From Phoronis australis (taxonomy: Eukaryota > Phoronida > Phoronidae), in the NCBI GenBank assembly GCA_002633005.1, contig NMRA01000323.1:225449-289448 (forward strand): DNA of 64,000 bases, given 5' to 3'. Under the pieces are notes generated by a model. The model was not told where the DNA came from, did no database searches, and saw only the letters and a program-made list of their open reading frames with translations. Positions 25,801 through 40,800 of this stretch are shown here, in pieces (within the stretch, counting starts at the first letter, position 1; each line of letters begins with the position of its first letter). The translations under genes and the position numbers were made by a program.

Positions 25801-28800
25801 GCCAGGCCACACCGACTGCATCACGTGAGGGTCGTTATGGCTGTTATTCAACTTTGATAGGCCAAAACTTCGATTGTGTGTGCACTTTAACAAGTGAGCC
25901 AGTCTCAGAAGAGCGCCATCTATTGATGCTGTCTGGTTTTCAGTTTTTATCGAAAACTTGCTCCAAATCTCAGCTGCTGTTGACTGAGTGGGGTGCAGTA
26001 GTTTTTCAACGATATGCAGCTAGTGTCGAGGTCTTTTTTGGCATGACATTTACACATGAACTGTGGGCACGTTGCAGATTCATAATTGTGACGTCTATTC
26101 GATTTGATTTATGTACACATTCATGCAAAAGCTATTACATTTCGGTGCGGATTACGCCGCCTTTGTTCATTGCAAAATATAATGAGTCCGTGCCGCTAAT
26201 CATTTGCGTACCAAACATTATTGGCAGAAACTGCATTTTAAGAGGAAAACTGGAAAATTGTTGCTGCCAAACGAAGTCTTACGCCATTTTGAGATTTGAG
26301 AGCACGATCGTGATTGGGGTATATGAACTTGTTATAAAAGAACGCGTTCAATAAACAATAGTGCGCGTTGATTATGTAAGACTACGCGTTGATTAAGCAA
26401 AAGTGAATAACAGCAGAACGACGGCTCATTTAAGAAACAATTCAACGCGTTGATGACTCAAAACTACGCGTTGATTACGTAAAACTATACGCGTTGATTC
26501 AACGTGCATAACTTAAGGTACTCGTTTCAAAACCCTTTGGTGATTTACAGGATAGCCTATTGTAGTGTAGAATAAACACATTTTACGCACAGAAAAGTAC
26601 TTGTTTTAGTAAGAACCCTTTGACGCTTCAAACAATGTGCTGAGGACAAGGTGCAAACATCTGATTGGGAATCTCCGGGGCTCGCTCTGAATCGTTTGTA
26701 AGGCCCAGGTAATGCAGGTTTCTGACCTATAAGCCGTTGTGAAAAACTTTGAACGGCGGTTATGAACTCACTGATGATAAAATGTCTCGCATTTTTGTTG
26801 CACGGCATGTGAGTAATGCGCACATATTTCTCTACATGAAGATTGAGTGCAGTGTGTTTATTGTTCAGTGACTGTCTGTTGAACATATCAAAAGCAGTCT
26901 ACCAACGCGATGCCAGACTACGCTTTCTACTCAAGTGAATGTTTTCACGCCAGCAATTTGCTGGCACATTGTACATAGGGGGATTTTAGGGGGGGGGGCA
27001 GCTCCTCCCCCCCCCCATGGCTGCCGCGAAAGAAATGAAACAGCAAGAGCGTGAAGAAATATCGAGTTCATTGATTAACTCCGGTAATTAACATGCGGCT
27101 GAGGGGGGGGGGCTCAGACCCCGTTGCAAGTGTCCAGTTTTTTTGGTTCTCCATTATTTTTTAGTAGGAGGCCCACAAATTCGAGCCCCAACCTATCTTT
27201 CAGACTGGGTGCGTGCATACAATCTTGCTTTGAGACAAAATGTTGGGTTCCTTCTTATGATATCCTAGATCCTCTACGCACTAACTACATTCACTTAATG
27301 GCCACCGGAAGAAATGGATACTGTCCACGTGACCGCTGTTGAAATCTTAAACATTTTTAATGATCTCTTCTCTCACGGGTCTGATGTGAATACGCGGTAG
27401 ATGACAACAGTAGAGGTGATTTTCGTGCCATACATTGGCTATGTTTGAAGCGAAGCCAAACGATGGTATAAACATTTACATTCATACATACTATCAGGAA
27501 GAGATCTCTTCCTGATAGTATCGATAATCACCCCTCGCCGTCGCCTCTGGCCTGGACCTCGTTTGGACGTTGCAATAATTGAAGCGACCTTTCATTCAGT
27601 TTGTCTGGTGTGTGTGCAGTGCTTAATTTGATTCGTGAATTAGTCCTAAGCTAATTTTTGAGACGTAGGCTAGTCGAAGATGTTTTCTGAAAAAACACTT
27701 TCAGTTAATTCAAAATTTGTTAACTCGTTTACACACGTTCACTGATAACAAACAAGGTCCCGCTGTTTAAACAACAGGTGTCTCTGGCGTTTTATCTGCA
27801 GCGTAGCGAACCTAGCTGCCCCGCAACAAAAAACAAGGTTTACATTATCAACAAATTCCCTGCAACACTGTTGATCAACAAATTCCATTCATCAAATCTT
27901 CTTCTTTAAGCACACTTTACTGACAGCAACATCAACATGATTTTTGAAGGCAGACGGCAAGGCAGACTTATCAGTAAATGTAATTTAGAAGGGAAAATCT
28001 AAATCAGCCTGGGTGCTGCAAGAACAAAAGCTGCTGATCTGTATTCCCTTGGCAGTTTCGACTCCTGTCAGCAGCCATCTTCCGAAGTTATTTGACGCTA
28101 GGTGGCTGATTTTACTGCAGCACCAATAATTAAGGCTGTATTTCCCCCTGCTTAGCCGGCTAAAAGGATTAAAGTAGAATTAGCCTGCTCTCATAAAATC
28201 GGTACCATAATTCCTTACCGCGATTTCCATTTTCGAAAATGGCGCATGCACTCCGCAGTGCCTGTGACGTGAGTTGCTGGCTCATTCGACAATACATCGG
28301 TAAGATTAGTTTGGGTGTGGGTGCCAGCCTAGCAAGTTTTAACTCCAAAGCGTTTCGATTAAGAATTCAACATTGGCAGCTTAATAGGGGCGAATTAAAT
28401 GTTGCGTTAATGCATCTTCTAGGACCTTTGAACTTAGTTCGGTCAATTGCATGTCTGGTGTTCTCACTGGAGGCTGATGTTTTGTTTGTCACGTGTCGTC
28501 ACGTGACCTAGATATCTCTCTGATTGGCTGATCCAGTATCTACTGTTAAGCATACTTTTCAACATGCAACGGAATAGCTGCAGAAACCCATTTTCTTCAA
28601 CTGTGTCACAGACCTGGGTCAGTTGATCAACAGTATTGCACGGAATTTGTTGATAATGTAAACGGGCATTATTTATGGAGGCATCAAGAAGCAAAACGGC
28701 ACACCATAATTCATTTTTAGAGGTCTTGTTGAAGTCTTTCCGGGCATTCGTGGCTAGTGCTGTTGTACTTCGATCTGTTGCGGAGTTGAAACTAATCGGA

Positions 28801-31800
28801 CAAGTGAACGCTTGCTCGAGTCAAATAAAACTTGGTTGCCCAAAATGTTGGGTTATAACTATAGTCCCTCACAGCAGCACTAATTACGTCATGCTGTAGT
28901 CTCGGACTTTTTCCCAAATGAGTCACGCTAGCTGTCAGTGGTGGTTTCATGTCTAATTAACGCTAATTCGCTATGTTAAAGAACCAAAGCTTAGGTTTCC
29001 ACTCAAAACATCAACCGAAACAATGGTGGCTAATGGTTTTTGTTGTCTTTTGCCCGGGGCAAGGTGGAGATTATTAGCAGGTACGCGCTTGCGCAATTGA
29101 ACTGCATGTTAGAAATAATTTCTAACTGAAGAGGAGCTGACATCAGTCTTTCAAGCGTTCCTACTTTTCCTACTTTTTTCTGAAATTCCTAATATTTCCC
29201 ACTTTTTCCTATTTTTTTTCTCATTGCTCTAAACTTTCCGTCTATGTTTTTGGAGAAGTGAGTGGTTGTTTTAAGCTTATCAGAAGCAGCACTTGAAGGT
29301 CCTCCAGCACAAACGATGTTTACCAAAAGACTACGTAGACCGTATTCACACTTTTGAGTACATAAGGTTTGATTGTGTAATTTTATTGTAAATCACCTAC
29401 CATTGAAGGAAAGGGGCATCTTAATTTGCACAATCCTTGGCATCAAATTAAAATGATGCAACTTAAGTCTGCGATTATTGATTAAATCCCTACTAATTAA
29501 TGGCCAATTAGCGGTTTATTTAAACTTATAAAGGCAACAAAAACTTTTTTCCAAAAGATCGTTTAGTAACTCTGAACATCATATCCACAACTTAAGATGC
29601 GATTTTCATGGGTTTTGCAGATAAGACGGGGGTGTATGGACCCTAAGGGATGCCAAAAATTCCAAAAATGAACTTGATTTCTGCTATGGATAAAACACAT
29701 GAAATGAACAAAAATACAACTTAAGAAATGATATGTTTTATCCATAGCAGTAATCAAAATTGTCGTATTTCCTCTTTTATAAAATCTATTTTGGGGGTCT
29801 TCTTATCCCTTCGAATCAAAACACCCTGTCTTTTCTGCAAACCCCAGGTAAAATCCAGTCTTAAGGTGTAAATATGGTATCCAGTGTTACTAAATTATCT
29901 TTTGAAAAAAGAATTTTTGTTGTACTTAAAAACTCAAGAAAATCGTTAACTGGCCGTTAATTAACAAGCGTCTTAATCAATTACACAAGAATTTTTCAGC
30001 GCATAAGTTGTATTTTTTCGTTTGAAATAAAGTTTTATCCAAAGTAGTAATCAAATATTTTGTATTTCCTCTTTTGTTAGCTCATTTTTAGGGTCTTCTT
30101 ACCCCATGGGGTACAAACACCCCCGTCTTATCTGCTAACCCCGGGAAAAACCGCGTGTTAAGTCGTGGATATGGTTTCTAAGCTATCTGTTGGAAAATAA
30201 TTTTTGTTGCACCTAAAAGTTTAAATAAATCGATAATTGGTCGTTAGTTAGCTGGCCTTTTAGTTAATAACCCTAGGCATTTACACGTCTTAAGTTACAT
30301 CATTTTAATTTGAGTGGTGATTTGATTGAAATGAACTTAAAAGGATGTTGCACTCAAGATTTTAATTAAGTGGATTTTTGGGTCCTCTTTTGGACCCCCC
30401 GAGAGACCAAAGCCCCTTTCCTTCAATGGCAAGTGATGTGCAATAGAATTACTCAGTCAAACCTTTTGCACCCAAAAGTGTGAACAAAGTCCTGCTGGTT
30501 CTCGAACTAATTTGAGTTCTTTCTGATACATGAGATGAACGTCTTTGGTAAGTATTGATGAAAACTACTCCTGAATGCCTGCTCGTGTTCCTACTTTTTC
30601 CTACTTTCCACTTAACTGTTCCTACTTGTCCTACTTGTTTGGAAATGTGTCCTACTTTATCCTACTTTTTTATCTAAAACTGCTTGAAAGCCTGTGATAG
30701 GTCGTTAGTACTTCAGACCAGGCGCATTAAGTTGCTTGTAGCGGCGGCTGAGTTACTGTCACCATGGCAGTGTGGAAATTCCATGTAATTTATTTTAAAG
30801 AATTTATAGTCAAACACATGATAAGAAAGCGGTGCCGTTGAACAAATACGCCTGTGATGAAACTTGGTGATCGTTTTCACACCAGAACATAGGTATGGGC
30901 TTACAAGTCACCCAGCTGTGGTAAAAGACGGTAAAAGACTTTTACCCATGCAGTAATGATGGGTCGAAGCGAATCCAAACAATATAAAACCAAATGTGGG
31001 AAGTACTGCTATGAAAAGTAACCTTCACAACTTCCCTTAAAGTTACTGTGCCCGAGTTTGAGAAATAAAATTGAAATCACACAGATTTTTCATTTGATAT
31101 ATCAAGGCGAATCATGATCTTTTATAGGGGTGCAAAAATCTCCAAACCACATATTTTTGCATTCTATAACAAATAGCAGAAAAGTTTAACCTGTGACTCC
31201 GGAAAAGCCGTGATAGCAAGACCGCCTACTTTTGTTAAAGTTTAATTTATCGTTTGTCATTTTTGTGTGGAAACTCGTAACATTGCATGGAGTTTAGAAG
31301 GATAGCAAACCCGGACTTGGCCTATCAACAGAATCTGAAACCAGAAACGACACTCCCATCCAGTTCTCTTAAACAAAATAATGTTTTGTAACCCTCGACA
31401 ACCCCCAAAAGTTTGGAGGAGATTTTGAAAACTTCTTTTAAAATCTGCTAAACACTTTTAGGGAATTACACGGCAACTGTGGGAAAAGACCATCCGCCAA
31501 GGACTATAATGGGGGGGGGGGCAGAAAGGTCCGCCTTAGTGAAAAAAAGTCCGAGTGAACGACACAAAAGTCCACGAAAGACAGGAAATCGGCGCAGATG
31601 CACAATTCGTGGCCTGAACCTAGTGGCCCCGTTTTTTTTTTTTAATTCCGGTTCATTTTTGTTCAGTAAGGTCCCCATACCGAGAAATACGAACCTCCCT
31701 ACATTTTAGGCTGGGTGCGCGCATGGTTAAATTTTTAGTTGATTCCTGCTTGTATCTTTCAAGATTTACCCAATGATGCATTTGCAGGTGACAGAACGAG

Positions 31801-34800
31801 GACTGGTTGAAATCATCAAAACAGGGTTTGGCATCCTTTTAATTCCAAACGGTTGCAAGCCAATCAAACTGGTAAAAAACAAGGATTCAGCAACTTCAAT
31901 GTTCAGGGGCAGGCATGAATCACTCCCACGAAACCTCTCATAGTTAAAACTTAGGTGGCGCTCCCCTCCAACCATGACCAAAAACTATCGAATACCGGTA
32001 CAAAAAACGTACCGCAAGTGACTTAGATGAAGTAATATCTGAAGAGACACTATTCCGAATAATGTCGAGCGGGAAATTACTTCATCTACTTCAATCGAGG
32101 TACGTTTTGTATTTATCCCGCACGATTCGACTTCTTAAGTTTCTTTTATTTTTTCTGCAGATTTTGTTTAATACTTCACTCACTGTTCACGTGGCGGATC
32201 ACAACCTACATGTAAACTATGTACAGGTTACAAGTATTTTCTAGTAAAAAATAGTTTTAAATGTATCGATTTATTACTTAAAAAGAGATAGCAAAGATGA
32301 AAAAACTGTGATTGTGCATTGAACTTGAAGCATTTCCTGAAAATGATTAAATAGCAACAATATTTAACATTGTAGTTACCGAGGAATCGGCGCCTGAGTT
32401 GCAGACGATATAGTATTTAACAAACAAAACTGAGACAGAAGTGTCATAGAATTAACAGTTTTGTACTAAAAGTTGTTTGGGACCTGATTCCATGTTGAGT
32501 GTTATTTATACTGCTGCAATTTTACTACTTTAAATTATTTTGGGAAAGTTTGATGATCGAACCAGCTAACTACGTCGAGTCGACATTGACCTACCTTTTG
32601 AACTTTCCATGTCAGAGGGTACTGGGAGTGCAAAAAGGAAAACAATTATCACACGACCGTATTGCTGTCGACTTATTCAGCGCGTATTGCTATTTAATGA
32701 CGCTGAATATTTGTACCAGCTCACCTTTATATGGGAGAATTCATTTCATATGTTTCAAGCAGTTCAGTATGGACGCCAGTATCCTGTGAAAGCACTTGCC
32801 CAAATACCAGTTACTCCAAGTTCGGATTTTTGAAAGTGTTTGCAAGAATAACATCTTGAGATAGGCTTCCAAATATTGATGCGTGAAACGGAGCTTAACA
32901 GAGCTTCAAATTCTTTTCCAGATTTACTTTCATGACCGACACACAAAAGTTAGGTCCTACATTCCGTCGGGCGGTTGGAAGTTTATTAGATAGGCAGATA
33001 GATTGATGCATAGACAGAGAGATAGATAGCTTGATAGATAGATAGATTTTATTTATAGTGGATAAAACACGTCATGTATCAATAGAACTCGTCTACCACA
33101 TAGTCCTCTGACTATGTTAGTTTTCAGCCTTATTTTTTTAGGTAGATGAAGACTCCGAAAATACCTTATCTCTGTCATTGCTCGGTCAAATTAGTTAGAA
33201 ACACAACATATAGCGACGATGTGAATATGAAGGAGGTTGCCAAATGTTTTTAAGAACGAGTTTTGTGGCGAAAATGATCCGCCGCGAATCACTGAACCGT
33301 GTCCAGTATGTATCGTGACGTGGTATTCGGGGAATAACACTGCATGATGCGGGCTACATGAGTCCGCGAGGTACGTCATTAGTGCAAAGGTAACATATTT
33401 GCAGAATTTTTTGTTTTTAAAATTTCACATTTACAAGTTGTCAATGAATACAACTGTACTTCGTTTAGCGTAGGTTACGTTAAAGTGGCATGGTCGTTCA
33501 GTTCCTGCTATACATTAGCATAGTTAGGAGCACGCAAATGCACCTTTTGAAAGAGGTTACAAACCCGTCTTATTGGATACGGTGATTTGATTTGGAACCT
33601 CTATCGAATCGACGTTTTTCTTATTCACCTCAAAAGTGGGTTTTGGGCTTGAAGCTGAGATGCGAACTGAGAACTCGTTGCTGCTTGAGACCATGAAGCA
33701 CATAGACGTCGTCTGGTATCGACCAATTACAAGCTGACACGTCTTTCCAAGCACGGGATTGTCCACGTCTAACTTGAGCTAGGAACAAAGTGAGATCAAT
33801 TTCATGACATTAGGTGACCTAAATCAAAAGTAAGTTGGTTGACGGGAGATGGCGTTATCGCAGCCAGACTGGTGAAAATGTTTCTCGGAAAAATAGATTC
33901 TCAGTCAAGTCAGTTGAGGATTTTCCTTCAAGTTATGGATGGGCAATTTCTGAGACTGTGAATTTGATTTTCAAATATTATCTTCACGAGAGCGCCTTGA
34001 ATGATCACTTAATTCGATTAAGACTGAACGACGTTTACTTTATATATTAATGGTTAAAATACGGTAAATCAAGTATGTAGTTTTTCAACCCAGTGTATGA
34101 TTCACGTTGGCATCGCAACAAATCGTAGGATACCTCTGTAGCAAGAATAAACTCCAATGACGTGTGTGTACTGTATTTATGTAGACATCTACGTATTCTT
34201 ACGAAGGAACAACTAATGCTTGTTAGAAAGTACAAAAATACCTGAATGTACAACTCGGTACTGTCCACGGACACTTTTTTGGGAGTCACGCACAAGGGAT
34301 GGGTACTGAGGTGGAAGAATACGGTAGTTCTCATCGAACTTCATTTTCGTTAACATCAAGGAGGAAACGTGCTCAGCGATGAACGCTGCTTTCCCTTGTG
34401 AGCACTCATGTTTACATCACATTTACCATCGTTTACGCTCATTAGTTAAAACCCCGTGGTTAAACAGTTATCACGTGATTCAAATCCAAGGACTGTTGTA
34501 TCTGCTCTATTAGTGTTCGTTTATTTCGAAGTAGACGTCTTTGTACTGAGTTTTTGTATGCTCTGAACTAAAAATGACCTCGTAACCAATATTTGACTGT
34601 TAGTGCTCTGTGTTTGCAAGGTTTGTCATCTAACATTGTGGCGGCTGAAGGATGGTGAACAACGACGAGTATGCGATGATGATAATTATTAGATCGCACC
34701 ATCAACTCAGCAAGCAGGTCTGATCTTGATCTGAAGCTGTGACGGGTACTTCTGAAATGAACGGCGCAGACAATGGTCTTGATGGACGAAGTTATATTAT

Positions 34801-37800
34801 ATAACAATCCTGCGTTTGAGTTTATTTCGAAACAAGTGGCTCAAAATACTGGCGGTTATTGCGTGACTACTTTGGCGGAAGGTTTCACTTCTGCTTGGAC
34901 TGTTCACAAATTTGTGGAAATGTTACAATTTTATGGCGGCTTGTTACGGGGATACAATTCTCGTGCCGTAAATTGCCCTAGTTGTTGCGATTAATGGAGG
35001 TCAAGTACCGTACCATGTAATCTGATAGTTGTCGGGTCACTTGCTAATCAGGATACATTGTTGGGCATGATACCGACGGTTCTCGACATTCGTATCATAA
35101 CAAACTACGACATGGTCGAACAAAAACAAGATTCATTTTTGCTATTTTTAAAAACCCACTCTCTTGCTTCGCATAGCATCTCACCACAGGGTGGCATTTG
35201 GCGGCAGCAGTAGAATGCGATCCAGACTAATAATAACCTTTTCTTTTGTTTGAATACGTTAACAAATTTTTGAAAATAAAAAGTATGCGAAAAAATACCG
35301 TACTGACATCTTGGGTCATACTAGAGGTTGTGCGCTGTAGCTCCAGTCTTTTCACCCGTTTCATTTGCCCTGTGTGATAGATATATCACTACAAGCATGA
35401 TGTTAAAAGTACTTCACATTTCAAGTTGCACATCATTGTAAAACACAGATTTTATTCTATCCTAACGTTATTTTATCTAGAGGTGGCCCTACACATCGCC
35501 TTTTTAGCCAATCACAAGCTCAGAAATTGATAACGCGCACAAGGTCATATTCATTAACATACTGAACAATGAAACTTCTGCACGTGCGTGAACTTTCCAG
35601 TTCTGTTGATGTCCATTACAAACATTAGGAGCATCTCGATAGCAATGGTGGCGTGACGCCGTCACTCACCACGCTGCCTCTGCTGTACAACAGATCAACC
35701 AGTTTTCTGTTTTTGATCTGTACCAGTCTTACTATGCTCGAACTGTGTTTATATAGGATGCAAAAAGACATGGGTTGTCAGAAAGGCTGCATTTCTCTCT
35801 TGCAACTCACCAATGTGCGAGGCCCACTAAATCTCAGTTTGCGTGTCTAGGCGTTATAGTGTTTTCAGAAAACAAGAGAAATGTTTGTGTTAGCACGGAA
35901 TTTGTATCCCGCTATGCCATTGAGACTGCACATGAGTAAAATTAGTATTGTTTTTGTGGTCAGTAAGCTAGATGCCAGTATCATCTGTTTTGACACATGT
36001 TTTAGGATGAAAAATCCACCAATCGCTGGAACGCTCCAGTCACGTGAATCTGTCGCATAGTTGTGACCTCGATGGCGTTCCATAGATATTGTAATTGGAA
36101 ACGCACCAGCAATAATCTTAACTGAAGAGATTTGTGTTCATATGGGTGAATGTCAAAGCGTTTTTTCTGTTTTATAATCAGTGCATGTTACAGCCCAAAG
36201 AAAGTTATAAATCAAAATATTACATCTGGGTTTGGAATCATAACATTAAACATTTATTGCCATAAGTTGACCGTAGTATGTGCTGTAATCATGCGATTCA
36301 AAATGGTATGTAAACTTAAAGACTTGTGGCAGTTTTTTCAAAGGTGGCTGGTGAAGGCAATTGTGCAGTTTGAATGTCAAATGACTTCTACAATCAGTTG
36401 CAACGTTTCACCCTTATTAAAGAAACACAGCGTTGCGTTTGCAACAACGTGTCTGTGACCGTCTTAGCTACGACAGGACTTTGGCCTTTGATAAAATGGG
36501 CCTCTGAAACGTAACAGTGTCTGATTTTAACGCGACATTTTTACTTTTTATGTTAATTTGCACCAATTAGCAAAGACAAGGTTGATAAGATATTCACAAG
36601 TTGTAGTTACGCCACTCATCATTGATGAAGTCACTAGCTTTTATCTTCTGCCTGCGCAGCTGCTTAAAGAGAATTGGAAGTGAAATGACAATGGAGTTTC
36701 CTTCCCAGGGTGCAACATTTGATCATTGAAATCGCTGTAAGGAACCGCTCGCTTTCAGTTTCAGTTTAAGGTGAAGGATAGAGATGTTGTGCTCGAACTG
36801 GACAGCCGGGGTGACCAAATCTGTTTGGTGTTATCAAATTCATGTCTTGTTTAAGTTCGAAGTCAGTCCAAGGTGTAGATGACGTAATCTTGAAACGGGA
36901 ATTATCCGTTTGTAAAATATTGGTTTTATAACTAAAACAGGATATTCAACATTCGTATGATGGACGGTGGTGCGCCAATATTGCCAGTCACTCACACTAT
37001 ACTCATGAACAATACCTTAAGATTGTGGACACTGGCTACATTTCGATTGAAATCACAGTTGCATGTAGGCGGCAACGTTGATTTCTTGTATTTCGATATT
37101 TTTCGTTGAATTCAGTTATCGAAATTCGGTATCACTCAACCATTGAAAAATGGGCCATTTTCTGAGTCACGACTGTTAACTTCCCTGCAGCTGATCTTTA
37201 ATCATTTGAACGTGCCCACAGTAAAAAAGAGGTTCCGAGAAACTGCTTATTTGACCAGACTGGATTCGACACTGCGGTGCTGCAACCATAAGCCACTGTC
37301 AACAGAGTTTGGTTTTGGAAAGTGATTAGCATGCCAATGCAGTGGCGATGAAAGCGGCTAGTCGGACTGCCGTCTGCTCCATGAAACGACCAATTAGTTG
37401 GCACGTGTGGTAAATCCATAAACCGTCAGGCTGAACATTCCGGTACATCCCGACAGTTTACGTGACAGACAAAGGTCGCCAAAAGCTAACATTATTTGTA
37501 AGTAGTGTTACTCTTCCCTCGATGTGTTGATGGTCGTTAGGCCATAGCTGAAAGGAAGAAAATACCCAGCACGCTCATTTCCGGGCTAGACGTCAGTTCT
37601 TTAAATACAGCTTGGATCTATCCAGAGTTATTCTTTCTGTGTCTACACTGTTCCCAATGATGCAATTATAATACCAAGAGATTTTCCTTTGTTCAAATGT
37701 ATCATTGCAAACAAGACCATGAGAAAATGAAAATAACCGAAAATTTCCAACAAAATGGTGTTAAACATTTACGCTACACGTGCTTGATTGTGGTAAATTA

Positions 37801-40800
37801 AGTCAATCTCTTTATCGCGTATTTCAAGTATCTGTCATACGCTACGATAATGGGGAGCCTTTGTCCTGGAGGTAAGGAAAGCCCATTGTTCCACTAGCGT
37901 CGTTTTAGAAATATCGGACCGATTCTAGGAAATACGCATCTATGGATATTTGTCAGGTTTATCCAACTTCCTGCCGTCTGCTTTGCGGTCCACAGCACTG
38001 CAGTATAAGTGAAATTGAGACCTCGAATACAGTTAATACAAAAATGAAAAAAGCAAGAAACTCCAATGGCGCGAGAACTAGGCCAGAAAACTGTGTGACG
38101 GGTGTTGCTGCATTCTGGGTAAATTGCGCAAGATTCAAGTCTTGCTGTGTAATCCGGTACCGTTCTATTGTCTGAAAGCTAAATATATGTATATTATTTG
38201 TTGCTTGCCTCTTTAGCTGTTCTTCTTGAGACAAAAATATGGCGATGTCACAAAGAACATGGCCTCAGATCTTAAGAAGATAATGTTCGCAATCTCTTTC
38301 TTACTTTCTTATGGGCGTTTATATTTTGTGCTGTCAAAAGTTGTACACTTCAATGTACCCGAGTATAACTGGCTGTGAGTGACGTGATACATGTAGATAA
38401 AGAAGCGTCTTCGCAGTTGCATGCAAGCTCCTGTCGGGATGGGTTAAACATTATTGCAAACTGCTTATGGCGTGTCCCGTGGTTTTGTAACCAGGTGTGC
38501 ACCCCCATTGATGTCGGAACGCAGTGGGGGATTTAACGGGGGGGGGCAAGGGGGCCATGGCCCTCCTAAAATTCTCCCACTGACTAATATCCTGGATCCG
38601 CCCTTGAGACGTTACCGTGATTCCCTATAATAACAGTTATATGTGTGTTATGCCGGTTTGCTCTCAACCTTAGTTAACAAATCGCGAGAAATGAACGCCA
38701 GCTTTTTGTATGGCTTAAAAATAACATTTCGGTGTATTTCACAGCAGACAGACATGACATGTCATACCTTATTCCAACCACGAAACTATCGTGCTTCCCT
38801 ACAGTAGCCCGAAAACTGTGCTACCTGCGGTCACGATACTTGATTCCAGACTTTTTATCGAGAAAAACGGTGGTTGATTTTGTGTCGATCTCCTTTTTTG
38901 GTTCATTGCAAGCGTCCACTACAGTATACCATAAAATAACGTAATCCTTCACACATTGGTGAAGAATTCCAACACGTGCAACGAATTAGGGTCGCAAATC
39001 GTTTCGATTTGGAAAACGTAACATTACACCAATGAGGTAACTGGGTGGTTCTGAAGATTTTTTGAGTACAATAACCCTATCAAGTAGCCCTCTGCGTGAG
39101 GTATCGTTTTCTTTCCGCGAGGTGTCGTCTGTTATTGATTACGTTAAACAACGTATTGGGTTAATTTTGTAAACTTGCGGTTGGCCTGATAGCCCGGATC
39201 AAATAAACCAACATGTCGGCGGTAATGGTGTAATGTTAAAAGAAAATAAGCAAATCTTTCCCCAAAACAGACGCAGCAGGAGTTTTCCCCAGCCGGAAGC
39301 TGTTTTGTCATTTTTCTATAATTTGCAGTCAGAAGTAACTACTTGTTTCGTTATTTTTCCATAATGGCTCATGACCGAGTGATATATTTTGCACAGGCAC
39401 AGTTTCAACAAATGCATTTTGGTTTGCTGCCTTCGCTAATTAAGATAATTAGATGTTGTACCGTTTTCGGAATGAATAAAATTGGCCCCACCATTTTAAA
39501 GTACTGCGTTCGCTGTGTTGTCGAAATTTTCTACTTGGTGCTATCAGACAACATGACAAGTGTGTGTACAAATATATTATTGATTTATTTAAATGAGAAG
39601 ACCGTCCATCCGGAATCGAAAACTTCAAGCTTCAAACGCGAATGAGTCGTGATAGCGGCTGCGAATCTCTCCATTGAAGCAATCTGTGAACATCAGTCCG
39701 TCCTCACTCTTATCGTGTGTAATTGTGAACGCTAATCCGCCGTGCCAGAACAAGGAGTTCCACTCTAAAACATAAGAACAATGGGTTTTCAAAAATTTCC
39801 CCGTTTAGAACAGTGCTGTAGTGGTAAAATTAGAGGTAAGTAGGCGCCCAAGGCCCACCGTATCACCTTCAGCACTGAACGTAACTTACGGTGCGTAGGC
39901 GCTACGTTCAAATGTCACAAGGTGGTTGACTGCGCCTACGTGCACCTACGCCCCACTACAGCACTGGTTTAGAACGTTAAAATGCTAAAACTTTCAAGCC
40001 CCTATTTCACATGATGTTTGTTATAAGTCTACCCAGATGTGAATTTCTATGGCCCCTTGATGTAATTTGTAACGTAGTCGGTTGTAGCGTGCTGGGTCCA
40101 TCAACGGTAAAGTACATCACTGCAGTCATTCGCTTTGAAGTATTCCTGAAAATACATTTGAATCGAATTAAAGTGATTCTGGGAATTTTAAACGCAGAGG
40201 ATTTTTTGTTTGCCATTATCGCTTTCAATCGCGACGTGACAATTTAATTATCGCTTCTTAGTCACTAATGCAAGACAGTCGCTGTTTGTAACTGAAACGT
40301 ATTGGGAATAATATCTTTGAAACTCATAGCACTTGCAGAACCAAGTTTTGCGATTATCCCCACACGTGCCTATATACTTGTATTTTCTGAAACAGGAAGA
40401 ATGGCAATTGTAACCATGGGCGGCGCAGCACTGAAAAAAGTGGGGGCTATAGCCCCCCTCCCCAGCCCCCCTTTGGTGCACCGCCCATAAACCATGGGCG
40501 GCGCTGCACTGAAAAATTGTGGGGCTATAGGCCCCGAGCCCCCAATGGTGCGCCGCCCATAGTTACTTATCAAAGCATATACATATTAGGGGTTGGGTAC
40601 TCTTGAACCTCTAAGAATTAACATCTGTCACATTTTAGGTGTAACGATGGAGTTTATTTTATACAAGTTTTACTACAAGATACATGTATTTAGATGGTGC
40701 TAATCTAACGAATTGAATATTTTTATGTGAAGAATTTAATTTTTGCATAAATGAAACATTATAATTAAAAGATTCCTACTCCACGTAGCCCTCATGTGTG

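Noticed and set aside
25854-26354. 166-residue plus-strand open frame in intron 1
   Set aside because: No recognisable domain, low-complexity mix of Cys and hydrophobics, no splice context. A frame of this length is expected by chance in 64 kb.
28239-28511. Start of a small gene (90-residue frame)
   Set aside because: No domain, no downstream phased exon, and the composition is like the surrounding intron.
34773-34994. 73-residue plus frame ending in CPSCCD
   Set aside because: Weak protein-like look but no family match from memory and no splice partners.
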